Under the pieces are notes generated by a model. It was not told where the DNA came from, ran no database searches, and worked only from the letters and a program-made list of their open reading frames with translations. Positions 30,315-44,330 of a stretch of DNA of 64,000 bases are shown here, in pieces. The position numbers and the translations under genes are program-made. Source of the DNA: Azolla caroliniana (lineage: Eukaryota > Polypodiophyta). Each line of letters starts with the position of its first letter. Position 1 is the first letter of the stretch. Location: the NCBI GenBank assembly GCA_043228905.1, contig JBHGNT010000011.1:1984001-2048000 (forward strand), written 5' to 3'.

Positions 30315-33300
30315 AATAGCAATCGAGATGTTCGGGAAGGTTTACATCGACTGATCAATCGTAGTAGTCTATAGATAGGGAGTTGTGGAGGTAGGACTTG
30401 GAGTTGAAGGACTCATCGGTGGTAAGGCCGAGGGGGGTGGGAGTTATGAGGAGAAGAAGACTAGGAGGAAGTGGTAGTGGTAGTGATGTTTTCTGGGTTG
30501 CTTCATACCTCTAAAACTTTTTTGTCCCAAACCGGTTCACAAACCGGTTTAGGGATTGGTTTGGTTTGGTTCAGTTTAGGTTTGAGAACCCCAAAACGAT
30601 TTAGGCTTAACTAGTTTGGCTTGGATAAGGCCAAACGAGTTCAGCAAAAACCAAATCATTGCCGATTCCTAATTGCAGCCAAACCGGCCAATCCGAAGGA
30701 TGAACCAACAGACAAATGGATAACGGACATGATGTATTTCCTGAGCACCAACCTACCACCATAAGGGATGACAAGGGATGAACGGAAACGGTCGACGGTA
30801 CGCAGTCGGAATTTGTAATTGGCTGGAATCGGAAATGTTAAAGGCCGACCACTAGGAGCTGAAGAAGAGTCGATCCGGCAAGTGCCGAAAAATGAGGAAG
30901 AAGGGTAATCAACCTCGAGATTCAGACTAACATATCTGGTTCAGTAGGCCAGTTTTGGAATTTGTCTAATAGGTATAATAGTGGTGTAAATAGTCTTGTG
31001 GAAAAAAAAAAATTGGCTCGTGGATATAGAATCTTTTCCCATCCCACAAAATGATGAGGATTAGATGAAGAGGGAACTGGTTGTGTGTTGGTGGTAGCAT
31101 GGTAGTGTGTTAATATTGAGTTTTCCTGTTACTTCAAGGGCTCCATCTACATCCACGATCATAGTGATCCATCTATTTGAATGCTGGTGCAATACTCGGG
31201 ATGATGAGGATTATGGTGACCATAGATTGACATATTTGCATTCGTGGGGTTTCCCATTCGAATGCAAACGAATACAAATACGAATATGAATGCATGGTCA
31301 AGTATTCATTTAACCAAGAAGAAAAAAGAGTACAAGAACTCCCTCTTTTTTTAGTTTCCTAGGATACAAAAAAAGGGACTTGACAATAAAAAGGGACATT
31401 AAAAGAGGGACTTGACACTAATAAAATTTTATAATAAATGTAAAAGTATTCAAAAAAATTTAATAAATAAATAAAATAAAATAAAGGGTCATTAATTCCT
31501 CACTTTTTATTCTCTCAAAATTTATAGATATTTTTATCTTGACATTAAAAATTGGACTTCACACTAATCATATTTCTATAATAAATATAAAAAAAATCAT
31601 TTTTTTTAATTAATTAGTTAAAATAAAGGTTTATAAACTTCCCCTTTTTTTATTTGACACTATAAAGGAGAGTTAATACTAATCATATTTTTATAATCTA
31701 TTAATGAATAATTGTTCTTTTTTTAGTGAATTAAATTTAGTATATATTTATTTTGCAAAACGAATGGTTTTATAATATTCTTGGGGCCATTTCGTATTCT
31801 CAAATATTGCGAATATCACGCATGGAGAATATGTTGAATATCACGCATGTATCAATCTATGATAGTGACATTAAAGGCAATAACATGAGTGCACAAAACC
31901 TCGTCTTCCACTATATGTGTTCCCAAATTTCAAAATTTTGGGTATTCCTATATTTTCCTCCAAATAATAAATGATATGTATCTTTAAGATTTACCCATTA
32001 AATATTAGTTAAAATTATAGCTAATTAGTTATAGCCTTTTTAGATACATGTTAGATATAATAATGTTTCTATTCCTATGCTTTCACCTATAACGATACCT
32101 ACTTATACATGCATACCAACATACAAATAAGTATTCTTACACAAATGAGTGCACATATACACTAAGTTATAAAATGTATAAAAAATATTAGACTCACTTA
32201 GTACACTTATGAATCTAAATATCCCTATAGACATATATAGTTACATACACATGATCACACCATCATCAAGGTGGTTGTCAAGGACACTTGAGTGGAAATA
32301 ACTTCCAACTGGGATATTGAAAGACATTACAACAACCTTCATTGAGTGGAGGCTAAGCATGAGGAGATGTAGGAATATCTACAACAATGGAATATGTAAT
32401 GCCTTCCCAACTCAACCATATTCAAAGAAATATCTAGTTGATGGATATTTTCATGAATGATAGCATTAGTTAGACAAGATTGAACATTTTTCAACATCGC
32501 CTGGCCTACTTCTACTTAACCATGGAGCTTGAGAGCAAGTGCATGACAATACTTTATAGTACTAGGAAAACCAATATCATCAATCAATGATAGTATGACA
32601 CAATTGACCGTGACGGGGCATATTGAGAAATCAAGCTTAACCCCACCTTGTCTGTCAAAGTTCACTTGTGCAATAAATGCATGAGAGATACATTTGTATT
32701 CATTGAAGTGGATACTTTATATGTCCCACTAATTATGTGTTAATTGCATGAAGATACCCTTGTATCCAATGAAGTTGACAGTTTAGATGTCCCATTAGCT
32801 CTATCATCATTTAGGTTGATTCAAACTCCTATACAATGATATATAGAATGCTTAAAACTTTGAATTAACCTAAAATGTTGGGAGAGGCAAAACTAATTAG
32901 TTTCTAAGGCTTGGAAAGATTTACACTAAATCAAACTCTTTTGATAAGAATTGGAATCTTGTTTCTTGAAAATAGAGGCAAATGCCAAGATCTAGAGCAA
33001 TATTACATAAGCCAATCATGAGTTGGCAATGGACGTGACCAATGAGGGCTAATATCTAGTGTCCATGTGTGACCAAACCAACAATAGTTGAGTCAATCTC
33101 CCATTGGGTATTGTTGCTCTCCTCAAGTGGATACTAACAATACCTCCATTGCTACCCCAATTTTACCACTCAAATTAAGCCCCCCCCAACCCAACCAATG
33201 ACCTAATTACCCTCCTTAGATTAGCCAGACCATCGTCGAGCTCTCCATTGCTTGATTCTCTTGGGCCTCCTAGTCATCACTCAAGTAATGTGCTTCCTAA

Positions 33301-34900
33301 ATAAGTCATATTTGTGTTGAAGTGGTTGTGTGTGAGATGTGTATCAACAATCAGAACCATAGCATTGACTAGTTAGAATACGCTTATTGAAACCCATTGC
33401 ATCAACTCCATAACCTTATTCTTTTGATCTTATATATACATTTTCCCCCTCATTCTTCTAATGTTGTGTCAACACTTTTAACCCTATCCATGAATATAAT
33501 TTCCTCTTGAATACACACATCATTGGGCTCAAAACCATTTTCCATAAACCACCTAAGTTACTCATTGACTTTGTATTATGGAGGCAAATATATTTTATAA
33601 GGCCCATCTATCATATTGCACAATCATTCTTATTGAATACACTTGATATCCCTCTCGACTAGCCCTCAACCACATTTGACAACCCAAAAAAGATAACACA
33701 ACTTCAAACCTATTATTCTTAAACTCTTTTACCTAAATAACAAGAGCTCTATTAACCACTCCATGTTTAAGGACCTCAAACTCCAATATGACAATATTCG
33801 ATGACATTTAGCTAAAGATAAATGTTCAAATACAAATCGAGCAAATAGTATTTTTATTAGCTCATTATAGATTTTTGCCACATCAAGGTGAAATATCAAT
33901 AAATACGTAGCTAATTGTTCCCAAATCCAACATACGCTTTGCAATTTTAGATGTTATCCCATTACAACCCAATCTCCTTACTCTTAACATTCAATATTTG
34001 CTCATATGTTCCATTCCTTTCTTAATTTCCCTTGTTAACTATGATAAGTTGTGTATTTCATGTTCATCATCTCCCTTCTCATGCTCTCTCTATGTACATA
34101 TGATGATTCTCAATGTCAAAGAATTCTACTAATGAACATTCAATTGAGCATGAACATCGCAACTCTATGTCTAGATTTTGGACCACTTTGACAATATGTG
34201 AAAAGCAAACTTAAAAGCACCAAAAGGCAAAGCATTGCATAAAGGTGCAATACTCATGTATGGCCCAAAACTCCTCTGTCACACTTTTTCAACACAAAAC
34301 ATGCATACTCTCGCATTTAAGAGAATGTGACATGAGTTGTACGGAAGAAATGGTGCAAATGACCAAAGGCATGGGCTCTAACATGTCTTGGTGTTTGGGA
34401 GACAGGTTGTGCTATATGTTAAGTATGCATTACCATACGCTAATGACATATAGCACCAATATTTTTATTTCTAGAAGATCTTGAGGCCTTCTGCTACTAG
34501 TTATATGTTCAGAGTTCAAATCCCGGCATGCCATGCATGCAATCATGTTTGGTCCTTCCAAAGTCAAATTGTAAGCACAAATTTATACGGAAGTTAAGTT
34601 AGTTTAGTTTACACAGTTGAAGAAAGCCCTCAGTTGCAGCAAATGGTAATCGAGACCCTCTATCAAGGTATATATATATATACACACACATTGACATCTA
34701 GACAATATGACTGAAACAGAAAATACCAATTTAAGGAAATCCTCCAAAAACATTTTAGGGTGAAGATCCTCTGCATATCAATCTTCATATGTGAGTTTAA
34801 ATTTTTAATCAGTTCAAATACATCGTTAAGCAACAGTCTTTTCAGCAGTGAATCTATACACTAACCAGATGAGGAACCCACAAAAAGTTTGGCAAAATTT
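30315..34900. other. Intergenic, AT-rich, no gene recognised
   Basis: 30520-30700 is rich in A-A-C-C-G-G-T-T-T words, possibly a decayed relative of the MITE at 50797. 31400-31735 holds about three diverged ~130-bp units sharing A-C-A-C-T-A-A-T-x-A-T-A-T-T-T. 32671-32805 holds a short duplication (A-T-G-A-G-A-G-A-T-A-C versus A-T-G-A-A-G-A-T-A-C). Open frames are short and unlike any protein I know. Confidence 0.4.
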
Positions 34901-35167
34901 CATACATTGCATTTACCTGTTACGAAAGCATATCATGTTTACAAAATTCACTCTTTCTTTCAAGGTTCATCCACAGTTTATCAGTATGCAGACAGTTGAG
35001 AGAGATAAGGGTTAGAGGGATAGTGATCAGTATATGCACATGATGTTTTTCTTTTTGAGGAAAGTAGGATTCACATGAGAGATGTGTATGTATATATATA
35101 TATATGTATATATAAGCTGAAAGACTTAATTTTTTGTGAATGCAATCGAAGTAGTCAATATATCTGA

Positions 35168-38100
35168 TCACCGTGATTTCCCTTCGCTGCTTCTGCTCCG
35201 AAAGGTTGAAAGGGAGAAGAAAGACCTAGGGGCTAAATATAGGAAAACAAAAATAAGCACCGAATCTAATTTTGAATCTCAAACCAGCATTAAATCAATT
35301 TTGGAATCTTAAACAAGCACTAAATCAATTTTGGAATCTCAAATGAGCACTAGATCAATCTTAGAATTTCAAAAAAGAATTGATCTAATCTTGGAATCTC
35401 CAACAGGCACTAAATCAATTGTGGTAGTATCTCAAAACAAGCATTGAAACACTTTTGGAATCTCAACCAAACATTGAAGGAATTTGGGAATCTCCAACAA
35501 GCATTGAATCAATTTGAATCACAAAATCATCCAACTGGAAATGCAGAATCAAGAAGATTATCAGAAAAGTTTGTGTACCTTTCAGGCGTGTACTGCCAGA
35601 TACATGATCATCTCTTAATTTGAAGTTGGAAGGGGGTATTGGAATAGAGCTCCGAAGTAGTGATTGTACTGTAGCAACAAAGACTGAGTTTAGGTTCTTG
35701 CAAGAGTTTTTGAGCCTGAGTTCTTGCAACAAGGTTCATTGACCAGACAACATATGCCTTTGTTTGCATGTCTGTTAAGATTTATAATGCTGAATGCAAA
35801 AGAAAATGAAATAGAAAAACACTGATTATCCTACATTAGAATTCTGAAACCTGTTAAAAATTGATCTTATACCAGAATTGCCAGGAATACAAAAGAAAAT
35901 AAAATTGAAAAACACTAACGGATAGGCCAAATTTGTGAAACTAAATACCAATTCTTTCACCTGATACTTGCTCTTCACTGCTGCTATGATCACTGAGCTC
36001 CTTCAATCTCCTATCCTGCATTTTGGATTTTAGGATATCATTTGCAGAGTGATTCCATGCCTTTCGGTCTTCAAAGTCATCATCACCTTCTGAAGTTGTC
36101 GATGCAGAAAGACAATCTGCAAGAATAATTTCAGGCGATGCACGACCTTTTCGAGCAAACTTCAAAAGCCGTTTCAGCCCCTTCGCTGGTTCTTTAGGTG
36201 GAACGACAACCACAACTGGTTTCTGCAAAGAGCTACCCCACTTCTTGTGTGTGCGAACACTATCAGTCTCACAAGCATATTGCAATTGCAATGAGTTCCA
36301 GGAAACCGGACTTGCAACAGGGGATTCTACCATTATAGTGCCAGATGCTGGGCATTTTACGGAAGAAGCATCCATTAGAGATGTTTGCTTTGATAACATC
36401 TGTTCATCATAAATAAGATTAGCATGAAAAGATGTTGAACCCGTGGCAGATATCTCCCTTTGTAATAATTGAGGTTTACTATCAGAAAGGTGCTTCGGTA
36501 AAACATTATTATTGGCTTCTCCTTCATGGAGACTTAAATCCATGTCAGATTTCGATATAGGAATAGTACTGCAGTCTGCTTCAGTTAGAGTCATTTCACC
36601 ACAAGCCTCTTGAGTAATTACATCATTTTGTATATAAGATGCTTCAGGGTTTGATGCACAATTTGATTTTAATCGTTCATGTGTTCTGACCCCTATAGGG
36701 AAAGATATTTTGTGGCCTGCCCTTTCATTCTCTAGAAAGGCTTCATCTTTTACAGGAGATATATCTACCAATTTCTCGTGTTCATACAGCATGGGTACAG
36801 AACACGAGCCATCATGTGAGTGATGCACTACGTCTGTGTCTGCATTTAACACTGTACCAGAATCAACTGCTATTTCCCTTTCTCCAGTTTCATCAACTAG
36901 ACACATTGCAAGATTCTGAGGTGTGACTCCATTTGCTACATCATCACTGTCATCTTTGTCACTGATCATTCTTTTACTTATTGGTACATCTTCATTAGAA
37001 TCCTTCATAGGTGTTGAAGGACCATCTTCATCAGAGCTTTTAGCTGTTGCTTCAATCATAGAAACGGCCTTCAGCTTCATTACACCAGCTCCAGCTCCAG
37101 GACCTATGCCAGATCCCTTCCGCAGAAATGGCTTCACTTCTTGGATGGGAGCAACAGCATTTCTTCTGACCTTGCTAGGAAGAGATGTCTCAGGTTTAAC
37201 CTCTTCCTGCTCATTTAGTGATAATGACAACTCTTCATTATCTGCTGGTAGAATCTTCAGCCCACTGGTCACAGAGCTACGTCTCATATGTGCCATCGAT
37301 CTATTCCTTCTTGCATTCCGATTCTTACAACTATTTGGGATGGGGATGCTATCACTAGATTCTAGAGGAGAAGATTTGTTTGTATCCCTAGAGACGTTAT
37401 CATTCTTTGGATGCATATGATCTAATCCAGATGACTTCCTAGAAGCTCGCTTAGTATTCTCCTTTTTCAAGTCTGACAAACAAGGAACCGAACAAGAAAG
37501 AGGGTTATTGCCAATACTAGAACCAGATGGTCGATAAGCTGAGGTTCTATCAATCACACCCCTGGGTGCAGGTCTGGGTGACACTGACTGTGTCTGTGTA
37601 TAACTATGCGGGGTTATAACCGGTTTCTGAGAAGTTAATGTGGTTTTCTTCACTTTGTAAAGTTTTGGAACCAGAGACTGTTGTTCATTAGCTGCTGGTG
37701 GAGTCAAGGGAGGGGAAGGAGGGCTGTTATCCAGTACACAATCTCTCACTTGAAGAGCTAATCCTGATTGTTTGCTATGCTCCTTACTTACATCTTCCTG
37801 TCAGCAGTGCACAAAACTCATGGCAGTTAGGGGGGGAAAACACCATTCAATCAACATAGTTGTGAAGTTATACCTCGGGATTAGGGATACTGCATAAGTT
37901 TTCCCGGAGAGCAAGTAGTTTGGCTGCACGGACTCGAGGGTTTTTACCTTCCTTTGATAGCTTCAATGTCCTAGCATTCATCTCTGATTTCCTTGAATCC
38001 AGAATCTCCTCCATTAATCTGAGCTTTGCTTCTCTTTCATCCCTTTTCGACTGATGTTCCTCCATCATCTTAGCATCTCTTAAATTCTGATAGTACTCAT

Positions 38101-41100
38101 AAAATCTCCCTTCATATCTATCACAAAGTACCTCATTTGGAATCGGATGGTCAATCATGCTAGCGAGAGCCTCCATGTTAAAGTCAGACAACGGCATGAT
38201 CTCTGAACTCCTCATAGATTCTCCTTTAACATTGGCACAGGCCTTGCTGTCTGTATTACCCTCTTCTTTGAGACAATTATGTGGGCCCTCTTGATCTGTA
38301 GACAGACTTCTTCCTGCTATAACGTTAAAGGTAGGAGGAGCTGATTTTCGTGATTCCAGAGAAATATTGCTCATAGTGCTGGACAGATCATGATTAACAT
38401 GTCCAGAATCCGAAAACTTGCTCCACATTTCAGAACCAGCTCCAGCACCAGCAGAATCTATGTCCACATGCACAAACTCTTGTGACCTCAGAAAATTTTT
38501 TGTATGTGACCTCTTTTTAGAAATATTTTCCATCAGGTCATGTGGTACTGCAAACTCCTGAGAGTCGAAACCTGGAGCAAAATTATGGATTGAGGATTCC
38601 TGAAAAACGTAAGGAACTATATTTGTTGACTTAAATTCATTGTCTAACAATACATTTGCCCGTTTATATTTACCCTTCAAGGATACATTCTGGTCACTGG
38701 TGATCGATTGAGCAATAACGTTTTCCAAAGCACTTCTCTTCTCATGACAGTTGTGTTCATCATTCAGCATAACAAAGTTGTTGGATGAATCCCTGCAGGT
38801 TTCTTGCCGCAGAGATTGCTGTCGTGTCAATGACTCAGATGGATCCTTACGTTTTCCTTCAAAAAGGTTGATAGCAGCCTGAACACTTAACCTTCTTGCA
38901 GGTAAAAGAGAAGCTCTGGTAGGTTCAGATTCCTCAGCATGATAATTCGTCTCACGTTCATCACCATCACTACTACTAAACTCCGTGCTGTTATTAGTCT
39001 CCTCAGCTCCTTCATGTGGAGAGAAATAATTAATACTACGCATTACTACCGAGCTGGACCGTCGGTTCCCGAATCTCCCAACCTGAATTTTCTTCAGAGG
39101 AGACATAGATCTCCTCCTCAGAGATGCTCTTTGAGGAAGACCTTTGCTCATGCTTCCCAACTTTACTGAACTGGTAGCAGAAAGATCATGTGATGATGGT
39201 TGTGAGATTGATCGTCTACTTGCCTCCTCTCCCTCATTTGCATTCCATAACTGATTAGACTGAAATGATGTTGTGAGCTTCACCGCCTCCATTGTCTTCA
39301 CATCAACACCTTGCGTCTTTCTTAAGAGCTCCAAGAACCATATACATGCTGCACTGCAATGCTCAACATGACAGAAATACAACAGACCATTTTCTCTATC
39401 TCTAATTGTCCCTGTACAGAGTATCACTTTATACAATACAAAACAATGCATAAGTTACAGAGTTACATGGCCATACCACAGCAGGATTCTCAATGGGCCA
39501 TCAAACAAATAGGAAACAAGGAAATGCTGTATAGAGCATGATCATTTTCTAAAGTCAGTGCTGCCTTAATTACACTCCATTCTATTGCAATTAATCTCAT
39601 TTTGTTTTCAATGCTCACAACCACTAACCAAGGTCCAATTTTTGTGACTGTCTGTCTGCATAATTCATTTGACACATTTAAGGGGCCATGTCACCAAATC
39701 AAATGTGTAGAAAGTTAATTTGCAATAATTACCTTAATAGCTACCACCAATAGTTTGACCTTGAGAATTAAATCATTTTCTTGAATCGTGTAAAGATCAT
39801 TGAAATTGCTTTTTAAACTATTGGAGCAAAAACCTATATGTTGTTTTCTTATAAATTTTCCAAAATTAATGAATTGACAGATGCAATGCCTGGCATCCCA
39901 TAATTGATTTTTATTCTTTAGAATCTGAAATTACAATGCTCAGAGATTCACTAAACGCCATTCAGGCACAAACTTTGCTGCTGAAAAACATGTTACTCAA
40001 AAATTACCTTAATCTCAAGACAATCACATGCTAGTCTTATCGCAATAATAAATGTCCCATAACACCAGGTCATATATGCATATAGTTGTCTCCTTTCTTA
40101 GCATTGTCTTTTAAATGGCAATGCTATTGTTTTTTCTCCTTGTGCTGAGCAAAAAACTTCGATGTTGGAAAGCTTTCTAAGAGCAAATTGATACTCGCCT
40201 CTTGTGGTGTGGAAAAATGCAATGAAAGACAAAAGATATATTAACGTCTTTAAGAGGCCAACATGCAGTGGTTGTGTATACAAAGAGAACCCACATTATG
40301 GAGTGCATGTTGTGCATAAGGATGTTGATACACATTATATGTGAATACAAATCAAAATAGGGATCTTCAAGGGCTATATATTGCAATTTGCCACTTTCCA
40401 CTTGCCTACTTGAGGTTCGCACCTCTCAGAGAATCACCATATCTATGAGTATATGATGATATCATTAACATTTGCTAGTATGGGGGATATAGTACGATTA
40501 GGGGACTTTGATGCACAAACTAAGGATGAAACAAACAACTATGTTTGACACAAGCAAGGCCATGTGTTGAGAAGTTATGGCAGAAGAAGTTTGTCATCAA
40601 CAAAGAACAATCAACTTTCTATAGCCCCATCAATCATGTTCATGTTATAAGTCAGTCAAGGGTTACACAAGGGGGATACCAAACAGGACATTGCAAAGGG
40701 TTTACAATAGATCAGGCAATAGCAATCTGTTGAACACATAGACCCCATCCTTGTGGATCATGAGCTCACCACCCTTGTCATCAATAGATAAAGACCATTA
40801 GATCCTGCCATTACAGGTGTTTCCGTTGCTTCAGATATCTATCTATTATGGATCGACATATGCTAGAGATCTATCAAGACAAACATTACAATCTAGGGCC
40901 AAGAAGAGACATAGTTGAAGGGTCAGTGGGAAATATGACTGGATGATTTGGCTATATGAACTGAGACCTCCAGATTGCTGTGGCCAAGCAAGATGAAAGT
41001 TATACTTCCCTGATCATCAGTCAGAATTTTCTTGGAGGTGTATCTTGAGCGATTTCTCGGATCACTAGAGAAGAGACTATGTGGATTTTCAAACACTCTG

Positions 41101-44095
41101 TGCTAGAACATTGTGGATTATGTCAACAACCGGATTAAGGTCATGACCATGACCACAGAGCTTTAGAAAACATAGAGCTTTTATTTTTATTTATGGGTGA
41201 CATGAATTACCCATATTTGTAAGCATGATTTGCCTCATAGACCTATTTTGGTATCTAGTAAACGTTAATATATCTTTCTTTCTACACTGCAGGTGCTTCC
41301 CTCACATCAGAGATCTTTCCATCTTGGCTTGGCCTATGTTGGGGATTTATCTAAGACAATAGTTTCAATATATCTAATTTAGGATCCAGTTCTTAGACAT
41401 ATACATTCTTTAGTACCATATGATTAGTTGTATTTCTTTATTTGGTTTCTTGTTTTCAAAGACGAGAACAAATTGTAAGATGTTGGTCTAATGGGCCATC
41501 TTGGCCTCTTAAAAGACGTTCACATAGCTTTGTCTCTCTGCACAGAGGTCCCCCTGCATGTGGGATAAGTCTCTTTTCCCATTCTGACACTCTTCCGCAT
41601 GTCAGGCAGAGCGCGAAGATAGAAATGGTGTCGCTAATAGAGATTATAAAGATGATGATTCTTTTCTCCTTCATTTTGACCCACTTCTAATTAGCATATC
41701 GTCCTAGGTTTTGTTGCAATGCCCACTGTGTGCTAAAAGCATAACAACAGCAAGTCAAAAATATACTTTATATTTCAAGTATTGATGCTTATTGAGAGCA
41801 TAGACAAATGGTAACTGCCAAAATTTAAGGAAATTTTGATAACTGACTCATGGTCATCAAAGCATAACAGGATTTCTTAAAAACAAATGACCTTGCATGC
41901 CCAGCATGATTTTCTTGACTTGAGCTTAGTAGGGCAGGAACACCATAAGTACACTTTATTCCTCATTCTTTCCAAGGACTTGCACGCAGAAAACATGTCT
42001 ACATAAATGTTACTTGCAAACTAAGAACAACAAAAACATGTAAATATAGTAATGCATAACTTTTACGTCAAGCATTCAAATATCACGTGTACATTACCTA
42101 TGTATGTACATCCAACACGTATAAATCCACATATACAATATAAATGCATATGTAGACGCCCCGATATAAATCTTATAATAGACATTGATCACAAATTCAG
42201 CAGAATAAATGTAAGCATTTACCAAAGACGATCAGCTCCAAAAAACTCTGCAAAAGACATCAGATCTTCCACTATAAGAGGTTCGAATCCAGCTTTCACA
42301 GCTCGAGAAATAGCCATGTTCTGTTCTTGTTGCAATGCATGTATACGTATGTCCATTGCTCTTAATAGCTGCCTCCTACAAGGAGGAGATCAATATGGAT
42401 GAGAAATATTTACTAGTAGTGAATGCCAATAAAGGATCCGAGAAAAGCACACTTACTTTGATTGCTCCACATCATTTCTTATTGGATTGTATTGATTCCG
42501 TTCAAATGGATCCACAACCATAACATCTGGAAATTACCAAAAACTAGGTCTAACCACTCGTGAAATATAGTAAAAAAAAACATTATGAAATGCTGAGTTT
42601 TGATTCTTCAAATCATGAGGTAGACAAAGACATGCAATTACGAACTCCTTACTGCAACATAGAAGCTAAAGATAGATGAATGAGGAAATGCAAGTTATGT
42701 GAGAAGATTATAATTAGATTGAGTGTAAAGTGGGTTTGGGAGAAGTTTATTACTAAATTTAGCATGAGATGGGTATGTGAAGCATACCATCATTAGCGGT
42801 AAGATCAGCACCTACCAATGGATCCTCACTCTGTAAAACAATAGATTTAAAATGAGACTTAGCTAGCAAAATTAACGACATACGTATACATAATGCTACT
42901 AAGCTGGATGCGCAATGATCTCAAACAAGGGCATAGCCATCATATAGATGGTTGTGGACACTCGAAATTCATTGGCATAGCTGGAATTCTTGGACTTAAA
43001 CTACTGGGAAATTTATGATTGGGAAACCTAAATCTCCTTGTCAATAGTGAAATTTGTGGATGTAGGAAAGAACAACTATTGTGACAGATGTTATAAGCTA
43101 TTGGCTTGAATGTTATTTATTCCAACTATGTTGACCATTGGGAACATAATACTAATTCATAGGGGCAGTTGGGCAAACTTATGAGAAATTATTGTCATAG
43201 GTGAAATTATTGGATTTATGAGAAACAAACTTTTGCAAGACCATTTGCTGTTATTTTAATAAGCTATTCTAGCTTGGATGTTCCTTGTTCCAATTGTGTT
43301 GGAATTGGGGACCTAAACAATTATGAATAGGAACAGTTAGAATCTTTTGTATTTTATTTTCACGAATGAAATTTGATTGATTTGTGAAAGGTTAAAAACC
43401 TGTAACAAGCTACTGGCTTGGATATTCCTCACTTGCTCCAACTGAACCAGTTCATCCTTGATGATCTTCATGCGTTCCAAGACTTCAGGAGAGCTCACGA
43501 ACAAAACAAATCTAAATACAAAATTCCAAGCACTTTTTTGGGGTGAACAACTTTTTACACATACATACACACACTACAAACCATTGAGATAATACATTAA
43601 AACCCTTGAAAAGAAACCATGGAAAATGTATTCAATACTTAACCTATGTACAGTCATTTTGGTGAACCAAGGTCGTTGGGGTTCTTTACGAACTAACGGT
43701 CCATGGAGTCGAATGGCTGCCGTGTGTGAATTTCCGGCATATCGCTCGCGGACAGCTCTCACATGTGCCAGAAATGTGCTGAGGTGTCCTGAGGCTACCT
43801 TCTCTGTCACACCTCTCGAAGAGATGAAGAGATCACATGTGTTGCTACTACTACTACTACTGACATTACTGAAAAAGGAAACGAAATTGGGTTGAAAGGA
43901 AAACCGAAGTCTAAAGATCCACCTCAACAAATGAGGAAGACGAAACAACAACACGCAAAAGGTTAAAGATCTATCATCAACAAATGAAGAAGGAAACAGG
44001 AGAAGAAGAGGAAGAAAACAGAGAAGACATTACCTGGAGTTGGAAGAAGAGGAGATGTGGAACTCTATGTAATCGAGGGTTGAGCTCTGGTCCAT
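35168..44095 (-). CDS. CIP7-like protein (COP1-interacting protein 7 family), ten exons
   Basis: Exons, in gene order: 44034-44095, 43644-43868, 43400-43511, 42788-42830, 42457-42526, 42223-42375, 37874-39353, 35961-37797, 35579-35668, 35168-35232. All introns are GT-AG; the total is 4137 bases, 1378 residues plus stop, with every junction in frame. Start: M-D-Q-S-S-T-L-D-Y-I-E-F-H. N-terminal conserved block: C-D-L-F-I-S-S-R-G-V-T-E-K-V-A-S-G near residues 32-48 and F-V-S-S-P-E-V-L-E-R near 100. Exon 6 has L-L-R-A-M-D-I-R-I-H-A-L and A-E-F-F-G-A-D-R-L. A charged helical block (R-F-Y-E-Y-Y-Q-N-L-R-D-A-K) lies near residue 640, and a basic K-G-L-K-R-L-L-K-F-A-R-K-G-R near the end of exon 8. 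The C-terminus S-F-F-S-L-S-T-F-R-S is the family hallmark. CIP7 of Arabidopsis is a nuclear COP1 partner that promotes light-dependent genes; the same role here is inferred, and this may be a paralogue. Confidence 0.9.
35250..35525 (-). repeat. Minisatellite in the last intron of the CIP7-like gene
   Basis: About eight or nine imperfect units of 30-31 bp built on A-C-A-A-G-C-A-C-T-A-A-A-T-C-A-A-T-T-T-T, each followed by G-G-A-A-T-C-T-C. It lies wholly within the intron between exons 9 and 10. Confidence 0.8.
39354..42222 (-). other. Large intron 6 of the CIP7-like gene
   Basis: 2869 bp with GT-AG borders. No second gene seen. A plus-strand stretch near 40488-40515 reads I-V-R-L-G-D-F-D-A, reminiscent of the G-D-F-N-A motif of LINE endonucleases, and could be an old insertion; too decayed to call. 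Confidence 0.5.
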
Positions 44096-44247
44096 GGATT
44101 CTTCTGCAGGGAGGGGAGGGGAGGAGACGAGGAAAAAACCTTAGGAACTATTAGCTCAGAGAAGACGAGGGAGACCCATGAAGGAGGAGAGAGAGAGAGA
44201 GAGAGAGAATTCATTCAGACATAGCTGACACCATGGAGTGAGGAGTT

Positions 44248-44327
<80 letters not shown>

Positions 44328-44330
44328 CTC
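44096..44330 (-). promoter_or_regulatory. CIP7-like 5' UTR/promoter region with (GA)n and (GT)n
   Basis: Upstream of the start codon on the minus strand. Contains (GA)n at 44191-44208, then (GA)n at 44250-44286 running directly into (GT)n at 44287-44326. As read on the gene strand these are CT and AC tracts, often found in plant 5' leaders. No convincing TATA box was picked out. Confidence 0.5.

Noticed and set aside
35941-37749. Taking the open frame ending at 35941 as the gene's C-terminus
   Set aside because: The donor C-A-G/GTGAAAG at 35960 joins to exons 9 and 10, which restore the conserved family C-terminus.
42223-42526. A frameshift between exons 5 and 6 of the CIP7-like gene
   Set aside because: On re-reading, the donor is A-A-A then GTAAGTG, so exon 5 ends in phase 2 and exon 6 joins in frame.
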